Of a stretch of 48,835 nucleotides of DNA, positions 1 to 7,731 are shown piece by piece. The position numbers and the translations under genes were made by a program. The DNA is from Pseudomonadota bacterium (GTDB lineage Bacteria > Pseudomonadota > Gammaproteobacteria > Xanthomonadales > Xanthomonadaceae), in contig JAUMYP010000015.1 of assembly GCA_030528565.1 (NCBI GenBank), positions 1-48,835 of the forward strand. The letters are read 5' to 3'. Each line of letters opens with the position of its first letter. Position 1 is the first letter of the stretch. The notes beneath the pieces are model-generated. The model had not been told where the DNA came from and made no database searches. It saw only the letters and a program-made list of their open reading frames with translations.

Positions 1-78
1 AAGCATCGACAGTCCCGCTTGCCTGTCAAGCTTTTGCTTTGCTCCCTATTCCCCACACCCCATTCTCGGCTTCTTCAG

Positions 79-166
79 AGCCTGTTCAAGGTCCTTTCTC
101 GGTACCCGCAAGTGCAGCCCAATGGGTTGCGCCGCAAAGGCTGTAAAAAGGGACATTGAACAGGCT
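79..166. repeat. Dispersed intergenic repeat with 11-bp terminal inverted repeats
   Basis: AGCCTGTTCAA at 79-89 is matched by its exact reverse complement TTGAACAGGCT at 156-166, enclosing an 88-base unit. The inside stretch 118-141 recurs with one mismatch at 4277-4300, and the short string at 111-120 recurs at 4181-4190. The unit lies directly downstream of rimM on the minus strand. It could be a miniature mobile element or a structured repeat; no coding potential is seen. Confidence 0.6.
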
Positions 167-167
167 T

Positions 168-689
168 TCAGAACTCCGCATCCCAGTCCACCACCATGCG
201 GCCAGTTTCCAAGTCCACCTGGCGCACCACATCGGGCTGGATAAAGGGAATCAGGCGCTCGCGCTCGCCGCGCACGCTGATGACATCATTGGCGCCGGTG
301 GAGAACACATGGTCGATATGTCCAAGCGGCACGCCCTCGACCGTTTCCACTTGCAGCCCTTGCAAATCCACCCAGTAATATTCGCCGGGTCTGGGCGCAG
401 GCAGTGCCGAGCGCGGCACATAGATTTCCACGCCGCGCAGCGCCTCGGCAGCATCGCGGTCGTCAACATCGGGAATGCTGGCCAGCACGCCCTTGCTGGC
501 AGCCCGCCCCCTAGCACCAGTCACCTGCCATTCGCGGCCACGCGTATCGCGCAGTGTCCACGGCTGATAGCGCAGCAGGGCGGTTTCCGGGGCGGTGTGG
601 GAGAGGATTTTCAGCTCCCCACGAACGCCAAACGCACCCATGATTTTGCCAACCAGGATGCGTTTGGAGGTGTCGTTTGCGGCATTCAT
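168..689 (-). CDS. rimM: Ribosome maturation factor RimM
   Basis: RimM is a cytoplasmic assembly factor that binds S19 and the 3' domain of 16S rRNA during 30S maturation. The 173-residue product has the usual length and two-domain layout: an N-terminal beta-barrel with GKIMGAFGVRGELKI near residue 14, then a PRC-barrel containing EYYWVDLQGLQVET and ending VVDWDAEF. The wording closely resembles Xanthomonas RimM. The ATG lies 31 bases after the rpsP stop, so the two are probably cotranscribed. In most Gammaproteobacteria trmD and rplS follow directly, but here 167 bases remain with no trmD start. Confidence 0.96.
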   Translation of the reverse strand: MNAANDTSKRILVGKIMGAFGVRGELKILSHTAPETALLRYQPWTLRDTRGREWQVTGARGRAASKGVLASIPDVDDRDAAEALRGVEIYVPRSALPAPRPGEYYWVDLQGLQVETVEGVPLGHIDHVFSTGANDVISVRGERERLIPFIQPDVVRQVDLETGRMVVDWDAEF

Positions 690-719
690 GCCGGTGTTTT
701 CAGCAAGGCCGCAAGGGCA

Positions 720-977
720 TCAGGCAGCGGCCTGAGCCTTCTTGACTTCCTTGAACAGGGCGCCGACCTTGTCGGTCATCTGCGCACCGTGGCCAATCCA
801 GTGGTTGACGCGCTCGACGTTCATTTCCACGCGCTTTTCGTTGCCGGAAGCGACCGGGTTGAAGTAACCCACGCGCTCAATATTGCGGCCGTCACGGGCG
901 CTACGGCTGTCGGTGACAACGATGTGATAGAACGGACGCTTCTTGGCGCCGCCACGGGTAAGGCGAATCTTGACCAT
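720..977 (-). CDS. rpsP: 30S ribosomal protein S16
   Basis: S16 is an early-binding 30S protein on the 5' domain of 16S rRNA. The 85-residue product starts [20 protein letters not shown], the hallmark of the family, and contains RVGYFNP. The length fits the proteobacterial family. It is preceded by a good extended -10 promoter (1029-1056) and followed at 31 bases by rimM, forming the rpsP-rimM unit. Confidence 0.98.
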   Translation of the reverse strand: MVKIRLTRGGAKKRPFYHIVVTDSRSARDGRNIERVGYFNPVASGNEKRVEMNVERVNHWIGHGAQMTDKVGALFKEVKKAQAAA

Positions 978-1028
978 TTTGGTTTCTCTTGTGTAGCCCA
1001 GCTGCCGGGATGGCAGGGTAAGCGAGCG

Positions 1029-1056
1029 ATTCTAGCAGAAAAATCCTGCGCAGCAA
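1029..1056 (-). promoter_or_regulatory. Probable sigma-70 promoter of rpsP-rimM
   Basis: Read on the minus strand, TTGCTG (1051-1056), 16 bases, then TAGAAT (1029-1034), which is preceded by TGC and so forms an extended -10. It lies about 50 bases upstream of the rpsP ATG. The elements match the consensus at 4/6 and 5/6 positions. No transcription data support it. Confidence 0.6.
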
Positions 1057-1148
1057 AAGCTTATGCGCATCCTGCCCGGATTTTTGTTGCGCTGCCTGCC
1101 GTATGGCCTATCGGCCTGACGGCTAGCTGGCAGATATCAACGCCTGGA

Positions 1149-1583
1149 TTAGCGCAGTGAAAGTGCGTAAGAACGCACCAATTGGCTGTCCATTTCTTCG
1201 TTGAAAGTGAAGTTCACGTACTTGGCATCGTCTTCAGCAAATTCCACTTCCACCCGTGCGCGGCCAATTTCCGTACCTGATTCATCCAGCGCACGCGCCA
1301 TGATGCTGCCCTTGAAGGGTTTTTCAGACACGATGTAAACCGAGGCATCTTTAGAGCCCACGCCACGGCTTTTGCCAAGCGTAACCGTCAGACCTTTGGC
1401 CTCGAATGCCGGGTCAAGCACCAAATCCAACGTCATCTTCTTGTCCACGCCTTCGCCCAGACCCGCAACGAAATCACTCGCGCTGCCGCTGATGACGCTG
1501 CCTGCCTTCTGCGACAGTGAACGGTCATCACCACAGGCGGCGAGTGCCAATATCATCGCCGCCATTACCCAAGTTTTTTTCAT
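1149..1583 (-). CDS. Small predicted lipoprotein between ffh and rpsP
   Basis: A 144-residue product. The ATG at 1583 is preferred over an upstream TTG because MKKTWVMAAMILALAACGDD is a textbook lipoprotein signal: two lysines, a hydrophobic stretch and the lipobox LAAC. The mature part is 120-odd residues, soluble-looking and rich in acidic residues and beta-prone stretches. I recognise no family. It sits 59 bases downstream of ffh on the same strand and upstream of the rpsP promoter. The +2 and +3 residues after Cys are G and D, so inner- or outer-membrane sorting cannot be called safely. Confidence 0.75.
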   Translation of the reverse strand: MKKTWVMAAMILALAACGDDRSLSQKAGSVISGSASDFVAGLGEGVDKKMTLDLVLDPAFEAKGLTVTLGKSRGVGSKDASVYIVSEKPFKGSIMARALDESGTEIGRARVEVEFAEDDAKYVNFTFNEEMDSQLVRSYALSLR

Positions 1584-1642
1584 TCGAGCTTTCCTCAACT
1601 TCAATTTGCAAAGCAGCCTATGTTTCAGTGCGCAAATTGCAA

Positions 1643-3016
1643 TCAGCGCATGAACGGCATGCCGCCGCCCATCATGCCCTTCATGCCTTTGAGGCCGCGC
1701 AACATGCCTTTCATGCCACCGCGACCAAGCTTGCCCATCATCTTTTCCATTTGCTGATACTGCTTCATCAGCCGGTTGACATCCTGCGGCTGCATGCCAG
1801 CGCCACGGGCGATGCGGGCGCGGCGCGAGCCGTTCAATATCTCCGGGTTGCGGCGCTCTTTCAGAGTCATGGAATTGATGATGGCAATCATCCGCGGGAT
1901 TTCCTTGCCGGTGACCTGATTCTTCACTTCTTCGGGAATCTGTCCCATGCCCGGCAGTTTGTCCATCAGGCCATGCAGGCCGCCCATGTTCTGCATCTGC
2001 TCAAGCTGGTCGCGCATGTCAGCCAGGTCAAAGCGTTTGCCCTTGGCGACCTTTTCCGCCAGTTTTTGCGCCTTGTCCTTGTCGACACTGGCCTCGACCT
2101 GCTCCACCAGCGACAGCACATCACCCATGTCGAGGATGCGGCTGGCAATCCGGTCGGGATGGAAAACATCCAGGCCATCGGGCTTTTCGCCCACGCCGAT
2201 GAACTTGATGGGCTTGCCGGTGATATAGCGCACCGACAGCGCCGCACCGCCACGGGCATCACCATCGGTCTTGGTCAGCACCACCCCGGTCAAGGGCAGG
2301 GCTTCGCTGAAGGCCTTGGCGGTATTGGCCGCGTCCTGGCCGGTCATGGCATCGACCACGAACAGCGTTTCGGTCGGGTTGGACACCGCATGCAGTGCCT
2401 TGATTTCCGCCATCATGGCTTCGTCAATGGCCAGGCGGCCTGCGGTATCCACCAGCAGCACATCGGCAAACGACTTGCGTGCCGCATCTATCGCCTCGCG
2501 CACGATGTCTTCGGGCTTTTGCTGCTCGCTGGAAGGGAAAAACTCCGCGCCGGTCTGCGCGGCCAGGGTTTTGAGCTGCTCAATCGCGGCCGGACGGTAC
2601 ACGTCAGCCGACACCACCATCACTTTTTTCTTGCGCTTTTCTTTCAGATGCTTGGCGAGCTTGCCCACCGTGGTGGTCTTGCCCGCACCCTGCAAGCCCG
2701 CCATCAAAATGATGGCCGGTGCCGGCACATTGAGATTCAGCTCATTGGCCTGTGCACCCATCACATTGGTGAGCTCATCGCGCACCACCTTGATGAGCTG
2801 CTGGCCGGGGCTGAGCGACTTCATCACTTCCTGACCCAGCGCGCGCACCTTGATGCGCTGAATCAGCGCCTGCACCACCGGCAAGGCCACATCAGCCTCC
2901 AAAAGCGCGATACGCACCTCGCGCATCGCCTCAGTGATATTGGATTCAGTCAAACGGCCGCGGCCACGCAGACGGTTGATGGTGCCGGACAGGCGTTCGG
3001 TCAGGGATTCAAACAT
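1643..3016 (-). CDS. ffh: Signal recognition particle protein Ffh
   Basis: Ffh is the GTPase of the bacterial SRP. It binds 4.5S RNA and signal sequences and delivers nascent membrane proteins to FtsY and SecYEG. The 457-residue product shows the N domain (1-95), the G domain with P-loop GLQGAGKTT (107-115), DTAGRL and TKTDGDARGG, and a C-terminal M domain ending in a methionine/glycine-rich tail (MKGMLRGLKGMKGMMGGG). Length is normal. It is divergent from the CcsA-like gene at 3266, with a 249-base spacer. Confidence 0.98.
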   Translation of the reverse strand: MFESLTERLSGTINRLRGRGRLTESNITEAMREVRIALLEADVALPVVQALIQRIKVRALGQEVMKSLSPGQQLIKVVRDELTNVMGAQANELNLNVPAPAIILMAGLQGAGKTTTVGKLAKHLKEKRKKKVMVVSADVYRPAAIEQLKTLAAQTGAEFFPSSEQQKPEDIVREAIDAARKSFADVLLVDTAGRLAIDEAMMAEIKALHAVSNPTETLFVVDAMTGQDAANTAKAFSEALPLTGVVLTKTDGDARGGAALSVRYITGKPIKFIGVGEKPDGLDVFHPDRIASRILDMGDVLSLVEQVEASVDKDKAQKLAEKVAKGKRFDLADMRDQLEQMQNMGGLHGLMDKLPGMGQIPEEVKNQVTGKEIPRMIAIINSMTLKERRNPEILNGSRRARIARGAGMQPQDVNRLMKQYQQMEKMMGKLGRGGMKGMLRGLKGMKGMMGGGMPFMR

Positions 3017-3265
3017 GGGAAGAGGCTGCGTTGAATATTAATACCCGCGATTATAGGACAGGTCTTGCCCAGCCCGGCCTGCCAAGCACCCGCCACTGCA
3101 TCCCCCCGGCCCCAGCGCCTGTGCAGAGGCTTTTCCCGGCTCCTGCAAGTGCGCAGCTGCGCATGGGGAGCCTTGTCCGGCGGGGCGTACACTTTCCGGC
3201 ATCATTTTATCTTTGTACGCATGCTGGCCTGACTTGGCGGCTTTGGCATGCGAAACTAGGCGCAA

Positions 3266-4054
3266 ATGATTCTCGTACTCGCAGCTACCCTTCTATACGT
3301 CTCCGCCGCCCTGATGCTGGCGGTGTCACTGCGCCAGCCAGAGAAGGAAAACAACCGCAGCTGGCTGCCACTGGCGATTCTGGCGATGATTTTTCATGGC
3401 GAAATGCACGCCGAAGTCTGGCGACAGGCGCAGGCTCCGGAACTGCATTTCTTCGCCACGCTGTCACTGGCAACGCTCGGCATGTCGGCACTGACCACCG
3501 GGCTGGCATTGTCCGGGCGCATGACGTCTCTTGGCCTCATCGTTTTCCCGCTAGCGGCCATGTCCAGCCTGCTGTACCGGCTGGGCGACCATGCGCCGCC
3601 CATCGCGCTTGGCTGGCAATTGCAGTTGCATGCCTGGATTGCACTTTCAGCCTATGCCGTGCTGGCGGTCGCGGCATTGCTGGCCATTTTGCTGTGGGTG
3701 CAGGAGCGCACCCTGCGCAAACGCGGCACACACCGCTGGCCGCGCATCCTGCCGCCGCTGACCGAGCTGGAACGGATGATGTTCCGCAGCATCAGCCTGG
3801 GCTTCTTATTGCTGAGCGCCACCTTGCTGACCGGCGCACTGTTCGTGCATGACCTGCTTTCGCAACAACTGGCGCACAAAACCGTGCTGTCACTGCTGTC
3901 CTGGGTCATCTTCGGCATCCTGCTGTTTGGCCGCTGGCGCTACGGCTGGCGCGGCATCAAGGCCGCACGCCTGACCCTGCTGGCCATGCTGCTCCTGGCG
4001 CTATCGTTCTTTGGCAGCCAGTTTGTTTATGAGTTTGTGTTGAGGCGCGGCTGA
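3266..4054 (+). CDS. CcsA/YpjD-like cytochrome c assembly family membrane protein
   Basis: A 262-residue integral membrane protein with about eight hydrophobic segments. Conserved features of the CcsA/YpjD family are visible: histidines in LHAWIALSAYAVLA and in FVHDLLSQQLAHKTVLSLLSW, and the closing motif FGRWRYGWRG. Cytochrome c assembly members handle haem in the membrane, but the YpjD-type protein next to ffh in gammaproteobacteria has no settled role. The tryptophan-rich haem-handling motif of true CcsA/CcmC is not evident, so a haem function is only a family-level guess. The gene is divergent from ffh, an arrangement common in this lineage. Confidence 0.85.
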   Translation: MILVLAATLLYVSAALMLAVSLRQPEKENNRSWLPLAILAMIFHGEMHAEVWRQAQAPELHFFATLSLATLGMSALTTGLALSGRMTSLGLIVFPLAAMSSLLYRLGDHAPPIALGWQLQLHAWIALSAYAVLAVAALLAILLWVQERTLRKRGTHRWPRILPPLTELERMMFRSISLGFLLLSATLLTGALFVHDLLSQQLAHKTVLSLLSWVIFGILLFGRWRYGWRGIKAARLTLLAMLLLALSFFGSQFVYEFVLRRG

Positions 4055-4058
4055 TCCC

Positions 4059-4413
4059 GAGCCCCTGTTTACCGCAGCCGCTGACTTGTACTGCCACAAA
4101 GCTCCTCGCAAATCTACTGGCGCGAGACACCACGCCTTACCCACTCTCACACCGGGCAGACAGCTGCCTGCTATCTGGGCAGTGCAGCCCATATGCAGGG
4201 GCAAGACGCATGCCGCCGCCAAGACGGGCGGTCTTGGCAAGGTGTGCAACAAAGCCCCTGTGCATGGGCTGCCTTGCCCAATGGGTTGCACCGCAAAGGC
4301 GGCATCTGCGCTGTTGCAAATGCTCGCCGGGCCACCAGCCCGCCTGTGCTTTGCGCCTTGCATCTGCCGCCTTTGCGAAGCAACGGATGCCAAGAAGAGC
4401 CTTTGAACAGGCT
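4059..4413. repeat. Structured non-coding stretch, copy of the dispersed repeat with nested inverted repeats
   Basis: This fills most of the 438-base gap between the CcsA-like gene and the receptor. It ends with TTGAACAGGCT (4403-4413), identical to the right end of the 79-166 unit, and opens with a weak match to the left end near 4059. Nested pairs are a perfect 13-bp inverted repeat (4292-4304 with 4365-4377), a 16/19 pair (4183-4201 with 4253-4271), and an 8-bp hairpin near 4219-4239. The block at 4277-4300 matches 118-141 at 23 of 24 bases. Short frames on both strands look like shadows. A mobile repeat or a structured RNA are both possible. Confidence 0.55.
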
Positions 4414-4442
4414 CTTACGGTTGTCAGACAGACTATTGATAA

Positions 4443-4463
4443 TAATAATAATCATTATTATTA
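4443..4463. promoter_or_regulatory. Fur box upstream of the siderophore receptor
   Basis: AATAATAAT-C-ATTATTATT (4444-4462) is a perfect 9-1-9 palindrome, extended by one pair on each side. It follows the layout of the 19-bp Fur consensus GATAATGATAATCATTATC. It ends 29 bases before the receptor ATG, where a Fur-Fe(II) dimer would occlude the promoter under iron-replete conditions. The site is seen directly; regulation is inferred. Confidence 0.85.
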
Positions 4464-4492
4464 ATTGAATTCCTGTTTTCCGGAGAATTTTC

Positions 4493-6715
4493 ATGGCAAT
4501 CATTTCTGCCAGACGCGCGACCTTGCGCACCCCGCTTGCCCTGGCCGTCAGCTGCACCCTGCTGCCCGGCGTAGCCGCCGCCAACGCTGTTGACAAGAGC
4601 CAGGCACAAATGCTCGACCGGGTCAAAGTCACTGCCTACCGCACCGTGACCCATGCCCAGGGGGCCACCAAGACCGATACGCCGATTGCCGAAACCGCTC
4701 AGTCGGTCTCCGTGATTGCACGCGAGGAAATGGATGCGCGCGGCGCGCAGAATCTCAACGAAATCATGCGCTATATCGCCGGTATCGGTCATGAGAGCAC
4801 CGGCATCGACAACCGAGTGGACGATTTCAATATCCGCGGCTTCGATGCTGGCAGCTGGGGCGATAACGTCACCCTGGACGGAATGCGCGCACCACAGGGC
4901 AGCCAATTCAATCGCGTCATGTTCGACAGTTGGAATCTGGAACGGATCGAAGTACTCAAGGGTCCCTCGGCCGTGATGTACGGGCAGATGGCGCCCGGCG
5001 GCATGGTCAATCAGGTCAGCAAAACCCCGACACCTAACCACAACCAGGTACTGCGCCTGGGGCTGGATGGGCATGGCCAGTACAGTGCGGCTTTTGACCT
5101 CGGTGGCGGCAATGCCGACCAGCGCCACCTGTTCCGGCTGGTCGGGCTGTACCGCAAGGGCCAGATGCAGATCCAGCATACCGATACCGAGCATGGCTTC
5201 ATCGCGCCGAGCTATACCCTGCAAATCGCCGATACCACTCGTCTGACCCTGCTTGGCCTTTACCAAAAGGATCATGGCGCTTCCACCTATCAGTTCCTGC
5301 CAATGGCCGGTACGCTGGTGCCGACCGTGCATGGCAGGATGAAGAACCGCACCTTCATCGGTGAGCCGGGCTGGAATACTTACAACCGCACCGTATGGAC
5401 TGCGGGCTGGCTGTTCGAGCACGACTTCAATGACCACTGGAGCCTGTCTCAGAGCGCTCGCCATACCCATGTAAACAGTCTGTACCGGGGCGTAATCACT
5501 TTAGGCGCGCTGCGTCCGGACGGACGCACCCAGAACCGCCGCGCCATCATGGCACCTGGCGAATCCGACGGTAAGACCATTGATACCCGCCTGACCGGCA
5601 AGTTCACCACTGGCGCGCTGAGCCATACTCTGTTGCTGGGGGTAGATTGGCAGAAAGCCGACTGGCATGGCTCTCGCCTGCACCTGCCAAATCCGGCACC
5701 CATCGATATTTTTAACCCGGTTTACACCGGCTATGGCCGCACCCCACTCAAGCCTCTGATGGAATCCCCTGCGCGCGGCATCAACCGGCAGACCGGCGCC
5801 TATGTGCAGGATCAGATAAGCCTTGGCAACTGGCGCTTCTCACTGGGCGGCCGCCATGACTGGACGCGCGATGATGTCTCCAGCCTGACCCGCACCCTGG
5901 TCGGCACCGGCATGGTGCGCAACCAGGCCGCCAACAAGGTCAAGAGCAATGCATTCAGTGCCCGTGCCGGACTGATGTATGTCGCTGCCAATGGCCTGAC
6001 CCCTTACTACAGCTACTCCGAATCGTTCCAGCCTGCCAACCGTGATGCCAGCTGGAGCCATACCGGTGAAGCATTCAAGCCGGTGAGCGGCAGCCAGCAT
6101 GAAGTCGGCCTGAAATTCCAGCCAGAAAACTTCGATGGCCTGTTCTCCCTCTCGGCCTATGAACTGCGCCAGCGCAACATCCTGGTGGATGACCCCGACC
6201 CGACCCACAAGACCTGTGGCCTGGCAGGCAATGAGCAGTGCAAGGTGCAGGGCGGTGAAGGCCAAGTACGCGGACTGGAATTCGAAGCCAGGGCCACGCC
6301 CGTGGAAGGACTCAGCATCATCGGTGCCGCCACCCGAATGCGCTCGCGACTGCTGCGCGGTAATCCGGCACATATCGGCAATCACCTGCCGAAGGTGGCC
6401 GACTGGAGCGCCGCCTTGTGGCTGGACTACACCTTCCAGTCCGGTGCCCTGCACGGCCTTAGTCTGGCCGGTGGTGCCCGATACAACGGCAAGGCCTATG
6501 GCGAAAACAGCAATGCTTTCATAATTCCCTCGTTCCTGCTGTGGGATGCAGCCATCCGCTACGACCTGGGGCAGCGCGGGCCGTTCTCCAGCCAGATTTC
6601 GGTCAATATCAGCAATCTGGCCAACAAGACCTACGTCTCGACCTGTACCTCGCCAGCGTCCTGCCATTACGGCACCGGCCGCACCATCAATACCAGCCTG
6701 CGCATCGGCTGGTAA
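4493..6715 (+). CDS. TonB-dependent siderophore receptor
   Basis: An outer-membrane gated beta-barrel that imports a ferric siderophore using TonB-ExbBD energy. Of 740 residues, about 1-31 form a signal peptide (LLPGVAAANA). A TonB-box-like LDRVKVTAY follows near residue 41. The plug domain shows TPIAETAQSVSVIAREEM, DDFNIRGFD and LERIEVLKGPSAVMYGQ. The barrel ends in a terminal Trp (INTSLRIGW). Plug wording resembles the ferrichrome/ferrioxamine (FhuA/FoxA/FecA-like) siderophore-receptor class, but the exact ligand cannot be read. A GGAGA ribosome site lies 6 bases before the ATG and the Fur box just upstream. The esterase gene follows 62 bases later, suggesting an ester-type siderophore. Confidence 0.93.
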   Translation: MAIISARRATLRTPLALAVSCTLLPGVAAANAVDKSQAQMLDRVKVTAYRTVTHAQGATKTDTPIAETAQSVSVIAREEMDARGAQNLNEIMRYIAGIGHESTGIDNRVDDFNIRGFDAGSWGDNVTLDGMRAPQGSQFNRVMFDSWNLERIEVLKGPSAVMYGQMAPGGMVNQVSKTPTPNHNQVLRLGLDGHGQYSAAFDLGGGNADQRHLFRLVGLYRKGQMQIQHTDTEHGFIAPSYTLQIADTTRLTLLGLYQKDHGASTYQFLPMAGTLVPTVHGRMKNRTFIGEPGWNTYNRTVWTAGWLFEHDFNDHWSLSQSARHTHVNSLYRGVITLGALRPDGRTQNRRAIMAPGESDGKTIDTRLTGKFTTGALSHTLLLGVDWQKADWHGSRLHLPNPAPIDIFNPVYTGYGRTPLKPLMESPARGINRQTGAYVQDQISLGNWRFSLGGRHDWTRDDVSSLTRTLVGTGMVRNQAANKVKSNAFSARAGLMYVAANGLTPYYSYSESFQPANRDASWSHTGEAFKPVSGSQHEVGLKFQPENFDGLFSLSAYELRQRNILVDDPDPTHKTCGLAGNEQCKVQGGEGQVRGLEFEARATPVEGLSIIGAATRMRSRLLRGNPAHIGNHLPKVADWSAALWLDYTFQSGALHGLSLAGGARYNGKAYGENSNAFIIPSFLLWDAAIRYDLGQRGPFSSQISVNISNLANKTYVSTCTSPASCHYGTGRTINTSLRIGW

Positions 6716-6725
6716 ACCCTGTGAA

Positions 6726-6758
6726 TCTGCTGCCTGTGGCATCACCACAGGCAGCAGA
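6726..6758 (+). other. 14-bp perfect hairpin between receptor and esterase genes
   Basis: TCTGCTGCCTGTGG (6726-6739) pairs perfectly with 6745-6758 around the loop CATCA. No T-run follows, so it is a poor terminator. It stops 4 bases before the esterase Shine-Dalgarno (AAGGAGAG, 6763-6770). It could tune expression of the second gene or protect the 3' end of the receptor message. Confidence 0.7.
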
Positions 6759-6777
6759 CATGAAGGAGAGCTTATCC

Positions 6778-7731
6778 ATGAAAGTTGCATCCGGCCTTGC
6801 CACCCTACTGCTGGCACTGAGCCTGCTGGTACCGGGGAGCGCCCGCGCACAAAGCATCAGCCACTGGGCACCGGCACATCTTGTTGGCGCACAAGAGCGC
6901 ATCATCCACTCGCAGGAAACCGGACGCGACTATCGCATTCAGATTGCCAAGATAGGAGCACCCCCAGCCAATGGCTATCCGGTACTGTATGTGCTTGATG
7001 GCGATGGCCTGTTCCCGCTGGCAGCGCTGCTGGCACAAGGCATGTACATGCGCGCCAGCGAACACCAGGCCACAGCGCTTCTACTGGTCGGAGTTGGCTA
7101 TGACAACGGCAAGCTGCTGGATTTGTCCGCCCGTGCCGAAGACTTCACCCCGGCTTCGGCCAGCTATGCACAAAGCGGTGACCGCATCAGCCAGCGTTTC
7201 GGTGGTGCCGGGGCGTTTTCCCATTTTCTCACTGGCAGCCTGCGTCCAGCCATCGCTGCCGAGTTTCCGGTCAACCCGCGCCAACAAGCCTTGTTTGGGC
7301 ACTCCTATGGCGGGCTTTTCAGCCTGCACCAGCTACTGACGGCACCACAGAACTTCCGTTATTACCTGATTTCCAGCCCTTCCATCTGGTGGAACCAACA
7401 GCGGGTCTTGCAGGATTTCCCGCAGTTTGCCCAGCGTCTTGCCGCCAGCCCGACCCGTCCGGCAGTGCGTATCAGCGCTGGCGAATACGAGCAAAAGCTG
7501 GCACCGCACCTGCCTGCCAATCCTGAGCGCGAGGCAATGATGCAAGCCAGGCGCATGGTGGATGCCTCCCGGGAAACTGCGCAACGCCTGCAAGCCGAGG
7601 CTGGGCAGCCACTGCCGGTCACACATCAGCTCTATCCCGGCCAAACCCACGGTACTGTAGCCTTCCATGCCCTGCTTGATGGCATTCGCTGGTTGTTTGC
7701 ACAGTGCCAGGCAGACCAGGATTGCCATTAA
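6778..7731 (+). CDS. Periplasmic alpha/beta-hydrolase esterase, IroE/Fes-like
   Basis: A 317-residue secreted esterase of the esterase-D/IroE superfamily. The ATG at 6778 sits 7 bases after a strong AAGGAGAG; the product opens with a signal peptide ending GSARA/QS near residue 25. The nucleophile is Ser176 in FGHSYGG (GxSxG); His291 in YPGQTHGTV and Glu236 in ISAGEYEQK are the likely other triad members. The ISSPSIWW and LYVLDGDGLFPLA motifs are typical. Family members cleave trilactone siderophores such as enterobactin/salmochelin in the periplasm. With the Fur-controlled receptor upstream, release or linearisation of a catecholate siderophore is a fair inference, though the substrate is unproven. 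The 3' end overlaps that of the opposing gene. Confidence 0.85.
   Translation: MKVASGLATLLLALSLLVPGSARAQSISHWAPAHLVGAQERIIHSQETGRDYRIQIAKIGAPPANGYPVLYVLDGDGLFPLAALLAQGMYMRASEHQATALLLVGVGYDNGKLLDLSARAEDFTPASASYAQSGDRISQRFGGAGAFSHFLTGSLRPAIAAEFPVNPRQQALFGHSYGGLFSLHQLLTAPQNFRYYLISSPSIWWNQQRVLQDFPQFAQRLAASPTRPAVRISAGEYEQKLAPHLPANPEREAMMQARRMVDASRETAQRLQAEAGQPLPVTHQLYPGQTHGTVAFHALLDGIRWLFAQCQADQDCH

Noticed and set aside
1-29. Promoter from TTGACA (minus strand, 24-29)
   Set aside because: A good -35 hexamer but the -10 position falls at the window edge and reads ATGCTT; cannot be judged.
156-1160. 334-codon plus-strand ORF over rimM and rpsP
   Set aside because: It is the antisense shadow of two certain genes; its His/Ala-rich translation resembles no protein.
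1517-3034. 505-codon plus-strand ORF over ffh
   Set aside because: Antisense shadow of ffh; histidine-rich nonsense typical of reversed GC-rich coding DNA.
4171-4632. Small ORFs on both strands in the 4059-4440 repeat region
   Set aside because: Cys/Arg-rich translations without ribosome sites; explained by repeat and inverted-repeat sequence.
4433-5470. Minus-strand ORF opposite the siderophore receptor
   Set aside because: Antisense to a clear TonB receptor and runs through the Fur box; no recognisable protein.
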